A stretch of DNA of 64,000 nucleotides, taken from Pseudopedobacter sp035496935. GTDB taxonomy: Bacteria; Bacteroidota; Bacteroidia; Sphingobacteriales; Sphingobacteriaceae. Made by a program: the position numbers and the translations under genes. Below the pieces are notes generated by a model. The model was not told where the DNA came from. It searched no databases and was given only the letters and a program-made list of their open reading frames with translations. The stretch is taken from the NCBI GenBank assembly GCA_035496935.1, contig DATJED010000010.1, positions 124,001 to 188,000 on the forward strand. Reading direction: 5' to 3'. This document shows, one piece after another, positions 33,925 to 43,108 of the stretch. Positions within the stretch are counted from its first letter, which is position 1. Each line of letters begins with the position of its first letter.

Positions 33925-35763
33925 TTAAATAATGCCATAAAGCGAACCGCCTCTTTTCCCCAATTTATCAACTTTAGCTTCCACTTTTTCATCCATAATT
34001 AAAGGCGGTGCATGGTGAGGTTTTATCCGAGCATCAATAATCATTGGTCCATTGCAACCCCAGTGTTTGTTTTCGGTAAAGTTATCCACACCAGAGATGT
34101 CTGTAGCGGGATTGCTTCTTGTAAAAGTTACCCAAACAAAGTTATTTATGTTTTTAGCGGTAAAATCAGCATCATCGCAAAGTACAATCAACGGCAAGCC
34201 GGTTAGGTCTAAATCTCTTAAATGCTCATTTAAAATGCTGATTGTTTTCGAGGTTTCCGTTTCATCCAAATATTTTGGAGATTCAACGGCTAAAACGCCA
34301 GGCATCACTAATTTATAGCCGGTAAAAATATTTGGTAAAGAAAAATAGTTCGGTAATTCCTTAAACAGCTCTCTTTTTAAATCGCCGGCAACCGTAATGG
34401 CAACCTTCGAGCCCGAATTTAAGCCCGCACCACTATAATCTAAAGTATCAATGGTGGTTTTGGTGTAAAAATGTAAGTCTCTGGTTAAATCGATCCGTTC
34501 TAATAAATGCGTTAAAAAAGCCTCAATGTTATAAATATCTAAAGCGGGATTGTCTTCTTTAGCACATATAAAAAGGTATTTGGCCAAACTCAACTGGTTT
34601 TTTCCTAAAATATGGTTGGCAATGGTTAAAATTTCCTGCGGTTTGCGCTCTTTCAGGTAAGGCGTGTAACGCTCGCTACCAATAGCAAATAAAAGCGGAT
34701 GCACTCCTGCGGCATCAACAGCATTTACCGCATGTAAACCCGGAATTTCTTTTGGAATGGCAGCACCGGTAATCTCGTGTATCAGTTCTCCAAAGCTAGT
34801 GTCTTCCTGTGGCGGGCGACCAACAACAGTAAAGCTCCAAATCGGATCTTTTTTATGGTAAACATTGTGGACTTTTAAAAGTGGGAAAGGATGCGTTAAA
34901 CTGTAATAACCCAAATGATCGCCAAACGGGCCTTCAGGCTTGTTTTGCATAGGTTCTACGGTTCCGGTAATCACAAAATCGGCATCGGCGGAAATGCAAA
35001 AACCTTCATTATCATAAAAATGCCTAAACCTGCGGTTGCCCAGCGCCCCGGCAAAGGTCATTTCAGATAAACCCTCGGGCAAAGGCATCACCGCCGCCAA
35101 AGGATGGGAGGGAGGACCACCTACAAAAATGCTTACTTTCAAAGGTTTGCCTAAAGCGTTTGCCTTGGTTTGATGAACGCCAATTCCGCGGTGTAATTGG
35201 TAGTGTAAACCAATTTCTTCGTTTAAAATGTAATCATTTCCGCTCAACTGGATTCGGTACATCCCCAAATTGGCATTCATTATTCCCGGTTGGTCAACGT
35301 CTTCTGTATAAACCTGTGGCATGGTTACAAAAGGCCCGCCATCCATTGGCCAGTTTACAATGCCCGGAATATCCGATATTTTACACTTTTCAAAGCTGAT
35401 GGGGGCATTTTTGCCAACTTTCATTGGCAACGCCGAAAGCGCCGTTAACGAAACCGAAGCGTATTTCAATGGATTTTTAATCGCTTTTAAAGGGTCGTTT
35501 TTTAGTTCTACTAAGGTTTTAATTTTGTCTAGGCTATCCCTAAACATAAACTTGCTACGCTTCACCGTTCCAAATAAGTTGGAAACCGCCGGAAATTTAC
35601 ATCCTTTTAAATTTTCGAAATATAAAGCGGGGCCTTGTTTTTCGTAAACTCGCAAATGTATTGCTGCAGCTTCCAAATAAGGATCAACTTCTTCTTTGAT
35701 TCTAATTAAATGACCATTTTTTTCTAAATCATCAACACAATCTCGTAAACTTTTGTAGCCCAT
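33925..35763 (-). CDS. UbiD-family decarboxylase
   Basis: A 612-residue enzyme started at MGYKSLRDCVDDLEKNGHLIRI, the typical UbiD N-terminus; a TTG 35 codons upstream is the only way to lengthen it. UbiD enzymes use prenylated FMN to decarboxylate aromatic acids in quinone synthesis. FGDHLGYYSLTHPFPLLKV, FTVVGRPPQEDTSFGELIHE and the conserved E-x-x-E region support this. The length fits the menaquinone-associated branch (MqnP/MenA-type neighbourhood unknown here). No UbiX gene is in the window. Confidence 0.85.
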   Translation of the reverse strand: MGYKSLRDCVDDLEKNGHLIRIKEEVDPYLEAAAIHLRVYEKQGPALYFENLKGCKFPAVSNLFGTVKRSKFMFRDSLDKIKTLVELKNDPLKAIKNPLKYASVSLTALSALPMKVGKNAPISFEKCKISDIPGIVNWPMDGGPFVTMPQVYTEDVDQPGIMNANLGMYRIQLSGNDYILNEEIGLHYQLHRGIGVHQTKANALGKPLKVSIFVGGPPSHPLAAVMPLPEGLSEMTFAGALGNRRFRHFYDNEGFCISADADFVITGTVEPMQNKPEGPFGDHLGYYSLTHPFPLLKVHNVYHKKDPIWSFTVVGRPPQEDTSFGELIHEITGAAIPKEIPGLHAVNAVDAAGVHPLLFAIGSERYTPYLKERKPQEILTIANHILGKNQLSLAKYLFICAKEDNPALDIYNIEAFLTHLLERIDLTRDLHFYTKTTIDTLDYSGAGLNSGSKVAITVAGDLKRELFKELPNYFSLPNIFTGYKLVMPGVLAVESPKYLDETETSKTISILNEHLRDLDLTGLPLIVLCDDADFTAKNINNFVWVTFTRSNPATDISGVDNFTENKHWGCNGPMIIDARIKPHHAPPLIMDEKVEAKVDKLGKRGGSLYGII

Positions 35764-36009
35764 AGTTCTACAAATATCCGAATAAGATGCGATGCTTTTA
35801 ATTTTATTTGCAAGAGCTTTCAGGGTATTTATCCGTATGGAGCTATTATTATTCTGTTTTTTCGCCAATACATTTTCAAATCAGAGTTAGCCCATCAATT
35901 TATACTGTTTTGCCCATCTTTTATTGCTACATATTTTTTAGCTTGCAGGTTCAAATGTTAGTTTGACACTAATTCGTTGACACCATTTTTAAGAAACCTA
36001 ATTGCGATT

Positions 36010-38187
36010 ATGATATTACATAAATTCCCGAAAAAGTTAGCTGTATTGCTTTGTCTGAGTCTGTTTTTCCAAAACGATACTCATGCACAATCATCAATAG
36101 AACAAAAAAATGCCAAAAATTTCACCGCATACCTTTTCACTTATTTCGGCGGTTCAAAAGATTCGGAAGCCATCCGTTTTGCGGTGAGTGATGACGGTTA
36201 CAGTTTTAAAGCGCTTAACCACAACGAACCAGTCATATCTTCAAAGGCAATTAGCTCCACCGGAGGCGTACGCGATCCGCATATTTTACGGGGACATGAT
36301 GGCAAGACGTTTTATATGGTGGTTACAGACATGGTGGCTGCAAACGGATGGGATTCTAACCGAGCCATGGTGCTGATGAAATCCAAAGACTTGATCCACT
36401 GGACATCAAGCATTGTAAATATCCAAAAACGTTTTCCAGGAAACGAGGATCTTTTACGTGTTTGGGCACCGCAAACCATTTATGACGAGGAGAAAGGAAA
36501 ATATATGGTCTATTTCTCCTTAAAAAACGGCAAAAATCCCGATAAAATTTATTACACCTATGTCAATAAAGATTTTACCGATTTGGAAACTACGCCAAAG
36601 CAACTTTTTTTTAGTCCCACAAACGGCGCTTGTATAGATGGGGATATTGTAGAAAAAGACAATAAATTTTATTTGTTCTTTAAAACCGAAAGCGAAGGGG
36701 CGGGAATTAAAATTGCCGTGTCAGACCGTTTAACTGGCGATTATGTGTTAAGAGATAAATACGTACAACAAACCAAAAATAAAGTAGAAGGGGCAGGTGT
36801 TTTTAAGCTGAACAATGGCGAAGGCTATATTTTAATGTACGATATGTACACTAGTGGCAAGTATCAGTTTACAAAAACCACTGATTTTGAAACTTTTAAA
36901 GTAATTGACGAAGAGGTAAGAATGGATTTCCATCCTCGCCACGGAACGGTAATTCCAATTACTTCGGATGAAAAGCAACGGCTTTTGGCAAAATGGGGAA
37001 ATCCGGACGAGTTGATGCTGAACCCGAAATCGTCCTATATCCGGAAACAGAATATTGTGTTTGATACGGCAAATCGCCATCTGTTTTTGCCCTTGAAAGA
37101 TGGCGCAAAAATGAAAGCGCTAAATCCTGATTTTCCTGCACCTAAAGGAACAAAAATAAAGCCCAAAGGCAAGGTTGATTTTACCAAAGGCGCTGTAAAT
37201 TATACCGTAAACACCAAAGATCGTTCCTTGGTTAATTATTCTGTAGAAGCCAAAGTTTATCACAACCCGGTTTTAGACGGCTATTTTGCCGATCCGGATA
37301 TCATCTATTCCGAAAAAAATAAAAAGTTTTACATGTACCCCACCAGCGATGGTTTTACCAATTGGTCTGGCACTTATTTTAAAGCTTTTTCCTCTTCGGA
37401 TTTAGTCAACTGGAAAGATGAGGGCGTAATTCTGAATCTTAAAAAGGATGTAAAATGGGCGGATAGAAACGCCTGGGCGCCATGTATCATCGAACGGAAA
37501 ATAAACGGAACCTATAAATATTTTTACTATTACACCGCGGCACAAAAAATAGGTGTAGCTACGGCCGATGATCCTGCTGGTCCGTTTGTAGATTCGGGCA
37601 AGGCATTGATAGACACAAAGCCGACAGGCGTTAGGGGCGGACAGGTTATAGATCCTGATGTGTTTTTGGACCCTAAAAGTGGAAAATACTTTCTGTATTG
37701 GGGAAATGGCTTTTTGGCTGGTGCCGAGCTGAACGATGACATGGTTTCTATAAAAGCGGAAACGTTGAAGTTGCTTACACCGCCAAAAACATTCAGGGAA
37801 GGAACGCATGTTTTATACCGCAATGGCTTATACTATTTTATGTGGAGCGAAAATGATACGCGTGATGAGGATTACCGGGTGCGGTACGGAATTGCCGATT
37901 CACCATTGAGCGAAATAAAAATCCCGCAGAACAATTTAGTAATCGCTAAAGATACCGAAGCCAAAATTTACGCTACGGGCCACAATTCAACCATACAAAT
38001 CCCTGGAAAGGACGAGTGGTATTTAGTCTATCACCGCTTTACCTACCCTAAAGGCATTACAATGGGCAGATCTGCCGGTTATAACCGCGAAGTTTGTATA
38101 GATAAGCTAGGTTTTAACAAAGATGGAACCATTAAACAGACGATTCCAACGCATGAAGGGATAAAAGCTGTTAGTTTGGATAAATAA
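36010..38187 (+). CDS. Secreted double-domain family 43 glycoside hydrolase
   Basis: A 725-residue exported protein started at MILHKFPKKLAVLLC, a signal peptide ending near DTHAQ. It holds two five-blade GH43 propellers. Domain 1 has RDPHIL with the likely base D89 and VEGAGVF with the acid E259; domain 2 has ADPDIIY with D428 and REGTHVL with E597. Both active-site pairs are present, so both may be active. Such enzymes cleave arabinofuranosyl or xylosyl linkages in plant polysaccharides. It stands alone, without a SusCD pair. Confidence 0.87.
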   Translation: MILHKFPKKLAVLLCLSLFFQNDTHAQSSIEQKNAKNFTAYLFTYFGGSKDSEAIRFAVSDDGYSFKALNHNEPVISSKAISSTGGVRDPHILRGHDGKTFYMVVTDMVAANGWDSNRAMVLMKSKDLIHWTSSIVNIQKRFPGNEDLLRVWAPQTIYDEEKGKYMVYFSLKNGKNPDKIYYTYVNKDFTDLETTPKQLFFSPTNGACIDGDIVEKDNKFYLFFKTESEGAGIKIAVSDRLTGDYVLRDKYVQQTKNKVEGAGVFKLNNGEGYILMYDMYTSGKYQFTKTTDFETFKVIDEEVRMDFHPRHGTVIPITSDEKQRLLAKWGNPDELMLNPKSSYIRKQNIVFDTANRHLFLPLKDGAKMKALNPDFPAPKGTKIKPKGKVDFTKGAVNYTVNTKDRSLVNYSVEAKVYHNPVLDGYFADPDIIYSEKNKKFYMYPTSDGFTNWSGTYFKAFSSSDLVNWKDEGVILNLKKDVKWADRNAWAPCIIERKINGTYKYFYYYTAAQKIGVATADDPAGPFVDSGKALIDTKPTGVRGGQVIDPDVFLDPKSGKYFLYWGNGFLAGAELNDDMVSIKAETLKLLTPPKTFREGTHVLYRNGLYYFMWSENDTRDEDYRVRYGIADSPLSEIKIPQNNLVIAKDTEAKIYATGHNSTIQIPGKDEWYLVYHRFTYPKGITMGRSAGYNREVCIDKLGFNKDGTIKQTIPTHEGIKAVSLDK

Positions 38188-38276
38188 GTGAAGGGATTGA
38201 GGAAGATTTTTGAAGAAGCTTTGTAATAGAAAATGATAAATAGCTAAACTTATCAATATAACTTTCAATTCAATTG

Positions 38277-38519
38277 ATGATGAATAAAATCGAATTTCAA
38301 GATATGGAATTTCCTGTAAGAGAAATTGAACTGCCTGAAATAGGAACGGTGTTAATATCCACGACTACACTCAACGAATTATTAATGACCAAAGTCGGCG
38401 GTTATGTTTCCGACGAAGCTATTTCCGTTGATGAAAGAATTTACTGTTTTATAGATGAGGATGCTATGGGATTGCCTGATGATGCATTGGTTGCTCCTCT
38501 GATGGAATTTAGTGCTTGA
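38277..38519 (+). CDS. Small hypothetical protein, 80 aa
   Basis: A short acidic protein (MMNKIEFQDMEFPVREIELPE...) without signal peptide or membrane segment. Starts at 38277 or at the ATG three bases later. Residues 48-70 repeat acidic turns (SVDERIYCFIDEDAMGLPDD). I do not know its function. Its 3' end overlaps the 3' end of the minus-strand HNH gene by 11 bases, so their transcripts are antisense to each other there. Confidence 0.55.
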   Translation: MMNKIEFQDMEFPVREIELPEIGTVLISTTTLNELLMTKVGGYVSDEAISVDERIYCFIDEDAMGLPDDALVAPLMEFSA

Positions 38520-39282
38520 AACGAACGTCATTATGATATTTCAAGAATTCAATATCTGGCAAAAATCTTGTTGGTAAAATGATATCTTGATTATCAAGTT
38601 TCAAAAAATAGTCATCGGTTGATTTTGATTTCTTTTGTTTGAATAAAATTGGGGAGATCTTGATTTTAAAATCAGTTGTAATTGTCATTAATCCTATTTC
38701 AAAAGCTTTATCATGAAGTGCGTTAATCGCAATTCCATTTTGAGGATTTAATCTGTTTTTCTCATCAACGCTCCATGGTTTTATATGTCCAGCTATTAAA
38801 AGCTCTGGCTGTTGTATTCCTGTTATACAACAAGTGTTGTTATAAGAAGCTAAAACGGATCTTCTGAAAAAAGATTGATTGACTCTGATTTTTACGATCT
38901 GTTCTCTTGTCTTTCCTTCTTTTGGTAATTCTAGCTCAGGAATATGATTTAATTGTTCAATAGTAGTGTGTTCAAAGTTGGCTAATAATTTTTCGCTTTC
39001 AAACGGTAGAATTTCCCAATTCTCAAAAAATTCATTCCAAATTTCAGCATCTAATTTACTTGTATTTGATGCGCCTTTAATTCCTCTTACTTTTAAGCTT
39101 GGATCAAGACTTGCAAAATTTACAAGTTTATAAGCAACTGAACTTGGCGTTCTTCCGATAAGGTTTGCAAGATGTATTACTTCTGGATTTAAACGATGCA
39201 ATCTGCCGAACGGTAGTTTGCAATACAGATTTATCGTTAATATTAGCTCATTTCTCGTCCATAGTTTTTGCCCTTCTTTCAT
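38509..39282 (-). CDS. HNH endonuclease
   Basis: A 257-residue nuclease. The N-terminal ~100 residues are helical with RTPSSVAYKLVNFASLDP, perhaps DNA binding. The C-terminal half holds an HNH_2-type core: SYNNTCCITG near 147, AGHIKPWS with H166, RLNPQNGIAINALHDKAFE with H190. It lacks a visible partner methylase. It starts in the last codons of a zinc-ribbon gene (ATGA, 4-base overlap), so the two are translationally coupled. Similar HNH proteins occur with restriction and defence loci. Confidence 0.82.
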   Translation of the reverse strand: MKEGQKLWTRNELILTINLYCKLPFGRLHRLNPEVIHLANLIGRTPSSVAYKLVNFASLDPSLKVRGIKGASNTSKLDAEIWNEFFENWEILPFESEKLLANFEHTTIEQLNHIPELELPKEGKTREQIVKIRVNQSFFRRSVLASYNNTCCITGIQQPELLIAGHIKPWSVDEKNRLNPQNGIAINALHDKAFEIGLMTITTDFKIKISPILFKQKKSKSTDDYFLKLDNQDIILPTRFLPDIEFLKYHNDVRFKH

Positions 39283-39449
39283 ATTTTGAACTCTTCCTCG
39301 AATTCTAAAGTGAATTCAAATTTACAATCGTTGGAAAGACAGTTATGTTTTTGAAATAACTCAAAATCCTTTATTATTTCCGTTCTATTCCCACATTTAG
39401 GGCAAGTGGTCGGTTGGTCTGAGTTTAAAAATATTTCTAGTTCTTTCAT
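39279..39449 (-). CDS. Small zinc-ribbon protein
   Basis: A 56-residue protein started at MKELEIFLNSDQPTTCPKCG (the frame extends 13 codons upstream). CPKCG and a later CLSNDC form a two-by-two cysteine set for one zinc. Residues 35-56 are acidic (FEFTLEFEEEFKI). Overlaps the HNH start by four bases and probably assists or regulates it; function inferred from position only. About 90 bases separate it from the upstream ASCH gene. Confidence 0.65.
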   Translation of the reverse strand: MKELEIFLNSDQPTTCPKCGNRTEIIKDFELFQKHNCLSNDCKFEFTLEFEEEFKI

Positions 39450-39538
39450 TATGTTGTAATTGTCACCAATTCTGCATAAAATGGTCAATTAATCCAATGA
39501 GCTCATTTTTTGCTAGCTTTTGTTGTTTTGAGCGCTTT

Positions 39539-39913
39539 CTATTTATCAATATATGAAAACGATTGGGGTGCTGTCTTTCCATATTTTTCCATAATACTGT
39601 ATGTTTCATCATATCTTTTTATGTTTTTAATTTTTATAGCGTAACCTTTTTCTCTATCCGCAAAGTATTCGTCAAAAAAATTTTTGTCTACAGATGTAAA
39701 TTCTTTTGTGTTTTTCCAAAGCGATGTGATTTCCTCGTAAATGATTCCATCAATTTCAAATTCTCCAATTATCCTACTAATCGGTGACGAAGCATATATA
39801 ATTACTGTTTTTATATTTGGGACTTTGAAAATAGATTTTCTAAGTTCATACGTCTTTTCTCCATTGAGAATTTTTTCAGCATAATATGGTTTAATTGACA
39901 ATATAACTTTCAT
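39539..39913 (-). CDS. ASCH-domain protein
   Basis: A 124-residue stand-alone ASCH domain. MKVILSIKPYYAEKILNGEKTYELRK is the ASCH signature, and YASSPISRIIGEFEIDGI and KGYAIKIKNIKRYDE form later strands. ASCH is a PUA-like fold that binds or processes RNA, and members have been shown to hydrolyse modified nucleosides. It overlaps the upstream PIN-GNAT gene by 23 bases, so co-expression is almost certain. Confidence 0.8.
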   Translation of the reverse strand: MKVILSIKPYYAEKILNGEKTYELRKSIFKVPNIKTVIIYASSPISRIIGEFEIDGIIYEEITSLWKNTKEFTSVDKNFFDEYFADREKGYAIKIKNIKRYDETYSIMEKYGKTAPQSFSYIDK

Positions 39914-41396
39914 TTGCTCTTGCTTCTTTTAAAAATTTGTCAAATTTAACCTTTTCAATTTGAACAAAGCCTCTTGGTACTTCAGTAATTGATTTAATAA
40001 TTCCTAACTCAATAAGTTTAGCTAAATTAACTTTTGGTTTTGGGAAAGAGTCAATGTAGAGGAAATTAACTATAAATGGTCTATAACTACTGTGATTCCA
40101 CCATTTTTTTAGTTCTTTGTCATCAAACACGCTTCTCTTTCTACATAATCTGATAAACTCTTCTTCATTGGAAATGTTCAATATTACATTTTCTACAACA
40201 GCTATTGTCGAAATTACACCAGCATACCTTCCACCTGTTCTGTAAAATAAAATTATATCTCCGGATCTTAAGTTTCTCGTGTATGATCTTGATATGTAAA
40301 CTTTTTTTAAAGCATTTCTATGTGGCTCGTTCTCAATATAATCTTGCGGTGATTCATTATTAAGTATTGAGTCAGGAAATAATTCTGTGTGATAATCTGG
40401 CCAAATTGGATTAATGAATATTCGTGAATTTCTATCAATATAAGGAAAGCATTCTCTTGGGTTTTCTGAAAGGGATTTAGAAAAATCTCTCACAAAGACA
40501 TTTTCGACTCCATTTTCAGTCGTTTTAGCTCCCCATTTCCTAAACCCCCATTCTTCTAAAAGATTTACTAGTCTTTGTTGTTCCTCTCTTCTATCAAATA
40601 TTGTAACATAAATTTCATCGACATTATTTGCTAAAGCATTATCAAAAATTACTTTTAAAAATCGTTCGCCTAATTTATACCCTGTGGAAGTAACCTTGAA
40701 TGTCCCAATTTTCAATCGCTTTTTTGGTGAAAACGCAGGAGTGATATCACTATAGTTTTCGCTAGCATTTTCTACTTTTAAAAACAAAAATGCTTTTACT
40801 TCATTTTCTATCGAGCAGACGTAAGATTCTTTATCAGCTTTTGAATTAAACCAATTTTCAAATTCAGCATAATCTTCCTTAAATGAATTAAAAAAGTCAT
40901 CTTTAAGATTTATGTTTCCAAAGTATTCTTTCTTGACTGAAAGTACTTTATAATCAGATAGCCCCGGGTTTTCAAATACTAGCTTCTCGATAAAAGAATC
41001 TATTTTATAGACTTTATCTGCAATTCCTAATGCTTTTGCCTTTCTGTGTATTCCTTTATCTTCTGTTATTAGATAATTTACTCGGTTGTTTACTAATTCG
41101 TTTAAGATTGACGTATCATTAATATCATTAGTCGATTTGTCATTCACTCTTAATGATGAAATTGCTTCCGAGTCTGGAGAAATTGTTTTTAATACATTGT
41201 AGTTGTCAATTTTGACTTTCATTGTTTTGACAACATCGGCATCTTTGTATGTTGAAATCTCTTCAATAGACACTGGATGTACACATTTTTCAAGGCGCAT
41301 TTTGTCAAGCCAATTAAATAATAGTCCGATATCTTGATTATATACTTTACTTGCTTCTCTATGTACAATAATATTAGTGTCTAAAAGTATTCTCAT
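39891..41396 (-). CDS. PIN-GNAT-PUA/EVE-like triple fusion
   Basis: A 501-residue protein. Residues 1-135 are a PIN ribonuclease domain with MRILLDTNII (D6), VSIEEIS (E45/E46), NDINDTSIL (D91/D94) and LITEDKGIHRKA (D113), so the acidic set is complete. Residues ~150-305 match a GNAT acetyltransferase, with the CoA loop TSTGYKLGERFLKVI near 236-250 and LLEEWGF. Residues ~325-490 resemble a PUA/EVE-like fold (GDIILFYRTGGRYAGVISTIAVV). The AT content is higher by eye than the flanks. It overlaps the kinase gene upstream (ATGA) and the ASCH gene downstream. Confidence 0.8.
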   Translation of the reverse strand: MRILLDTNIIVHREASKVYNQDIGLLFNWLDKMRLEKCVHPVSIEEISTYKDADVVKTMKVKIDNYNVLKTISPDSEAISSLRVNDKSTNDINDTSILNELVNNRVNYLITEDKGIHRKAKALGIADKVYKIDSFIEKLVFENPGLSDYKVLSVKKEYFGNINLKDDFFNSFKEDYAEFENWFNSKADKESYVCSIENEVKAFLFLKVENASENYSDITPAFSPKKRLKIGTFKVTSTGYKLGERFLKVIFDNALANNVDEIYVTIFDRREEQQRLVNLLEEWGFRKWGAKTTENGVENVFVRDFSKSLSENPRECFPYIDRNSRIFINPIWPDYHTELFPDSILNNESPQDYIENEPHRNALKKVYISRSYTRNLRSGDIILFYRTGGRYAGVISTIAVVENVILNISNEEEFIRLCRKRSVFDDKELKKWWNHSSYRPFIVNFLYIDSFPKPKVNLAKLIELGIIKSITEVPRGFVQIEKVKFDKFLKEARANESYIVN

Positions 41397-41911
41397 TTTA
41401 AAAAGTTTAGGAGGGTTTCTATTTTAAATTGCTCACTATTAATTATGTGAATTGGTGATTCTAAAATTCGGCTTAATTCCTTGGCAAAACTGATTTCTAA
41501 ATTTTGAAATTCCTCAATCAGTCTAATACTATAAGTTTTAGCATCTCTATTTTCAAGTCTATCTTTAATTATCTTAGGTTCTGCGGTTACAAGAATTAAT
41601 TTTATTGGATTGATATCCTTAAAAGTCTGGATAGAAATCTTTTCTGGAGCTCCATCTTTATTTAATAAACAGTAATGTCCATCTAACAAATATGTCTTGT
41701 CGTCTTTAGCTATCTTGTTTAAGTTGGTGATAAGACGATCTTGAGTTTCGCAAATATTCTTTACCCGTTTTTCTTCTTGAGAACTTAATTCTTTCCAATT
41801 CAATACTTCGCTAGCCGTTAAATGAATCAAATCAATTTTAATTTTTAAAACATCACAGATACTTCCTTTTCCACTGCCATGAATTCCTCCTATGAATATG
41901 ATGTTTTTCAA
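41393..41911 (-). CDS. P-loop (adenylate kinase-like) ATP-binding protein
   Basis: A 172-residue P-loop protein with Walker A GGIHGSGKGS at residues 8-17 and a later YLLDGHYCLL strand. RLENRDAKTYSIRLIEEF looks like a kinase lid. The start is TTG, required to keep the first beta strand. It could phosphorylate a nucleotide, nucleoside or RNA end. The stop and the PIN-GNAT start share ATGA, so the pair is translationally coupled and this is the first gene of the cluster. Confidence 0.75.
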   Translation of the reverse strand: MKNIIFIGGIHGSGKGSICDVLKIKIDLIHLTASEVLNWKELSSQEEKRVKNICETQDRLITNLNKIAKDDKTYLLDGHYCLLNKDGAPEKISIQTFKDINPIKLILVTAEPKIIKDRLENRDAKTYSIRLIEEFQNLEISFAKELSRILESPIHIINSEQFKIETLLNFLK

Positions 41912-42089
41912 GCCGTCTGATTTTAGATTAGGTAACTACTATATGTAACCGAATAGTTTCCTATACATAACGCAATTTAATATTTATTTTAAATAATAAA
42001 CTACCGCAAAATTGAATCTCACGCAATTCGTCATAACCTCCTCCGTACCATCTTCGCCCCATGTTCGCAAATTGCCTTTAGAGAGCCAT

Positions 42090-42176
42090 GGAGGAATCCC
42101 GGAGGAAGACCGGAGGATAGGTAGACTAATGGTGCAGTAAAGGCGGAGTTGGGGTGGACTATAGGTGGACTTATAG
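42090..42176 (+). repeat. Purine-rich tandem leader
   Basis: Three GGAGGA units at 42090, 42101 and 42112 are followed by GGTGGACTATAG at 42153 and GTGGACTTATAG at 42165 in tandem. The tract is strongly G-biased on the plus strand and ends 66 bases before the next ATG. The wider gap 41912-42242 otherwise holds only AT-rich sequence. Confidence 0.65.
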
Positions 42177-42242
42177 CAAATATTTTTTTGATTTTTAAGA
42201 AGGATTTTGGTAAATTTAGGAGAGCTTAAATATACAAAAATT

Positions 42243-43094
42243 ATGGCAGAACAAGAAGGAACTTTGCCCTTTACCGGTAAATTGGGCGACACTGTGGGCT
42301 ACCGCAGGGGCAGTAAATATTTCAAAAGGGCAAAGCCTGCATCTTACCAACCAACCGCCGAAAGCCAAAAAAGTGGTGCGGAATTTGGCGCTGGAAGCAA
42401 GGCGACAGCCTTGTTAAAAAGCGCTTTCAGCCCTTTAATCCTGCGGTCTTTTAAATTTACATTACATAACCGCTTGGCCGGTAAATTAAGGCAAATCATC
42501 AGAACCGGACCCGTTGCAAACAAAGGTCAAAGGGCCGTTTTCGACGGTAACCTAAGTTTGCTTAAAGGTTTTCAGCTTCACCCAAGAGTGGGCTTCTTTA
42601 ACTTATGTGCGGTGAATTTCAGTAGCCAGATTACTGCCAGCCAAATACACTTACGGATACCAGCATTTAGCTGGACGAACAGCATTAAAGCGCCGAAAAC
42701 TGCCGACAGGGTTAAAATCGGTTTGTGCTGTGTTTTCGCGGATTTTAACGCGGGTTCAGATGGCGCTGGAAATTTCGAAAGCATCAACGTGGACCATCTC
42801 ACCGTCGAAAAAGATCAGAATTTTCCGGGTGCTTCGTTTTCCCTTGACATTCCGGTTAAACAAGAGCTTGCCGTACTGCTGGTGATGAATGTTTTTTTTG
42901 AGGCCGACAGTTCTGGCAAATCTATGATCGTTGATAACCAGAATTTTCAGGCCGGGCTTATTCTTGATGTGGCACATCTAAAAGATGGCGCTTTGGTAGA
43001 ATTTGTCGCCGAAAAGCCTTCGGAGAAACCGGAAAAACCAGCCTTTAAGCCAGATGCCTTTTGGAAATTAGATGGTAGTGGGGGTAGTCCTTAG
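42243..43094 (+). CDS. Hypothetical protein with FTGKLGDTVGY N-terminus
   Basis: A 283-residue protein started at MAEQEGTLPFTGKLGDTVGY; the frame extends 12 codons upstream. No signal peptide. The N-terminal ~30 residues (TGKLGDTVGYRRGSKYFKR) resemble the short basic GK-G-VGY-R motif seen in Bacteroidota proteins of the DUF6266 type, but I am not sure of the assignment. The rest is beta-rich. It is richer in G and C by eye than the cluster beside it. Downstream is repeat copy C. Confidence 0.6.
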   Translation: MAEQEGTLPFTGKLGDTVGYRRGSKYFKRAKPASYQPTAESQKSGAEFGAGSKATALLKSAFSPLILRSFKFTLHNRLAGKLRQIIRTGPVANKGQRAVFDGNLSLLKGFQLHPRVGFFNLCAVNFSSQITASQIHLRIPAFSWTNSIKAPKTADRVKIGLCCVFADFNAGSDGAGNFESINVDHLTVEKDQNFPGASFSLDIPVKQELAVLLVMNVFFEADSSGKSMIVDNQNFQAGLILDVAHLKDGALVEFVAEKPSEKPEKPAFKPDAFWKLDGSGGSP

Positions 43095-43108
43095 CTAATT
43101 CTCCCTGC

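Noticed and set aside
41984..42292. Minus-strand frame over the purine-rich leader
   Set aside because: It overlaps the better-supported plus-strand gene and is a reading of the G-rich tract on the other strand.
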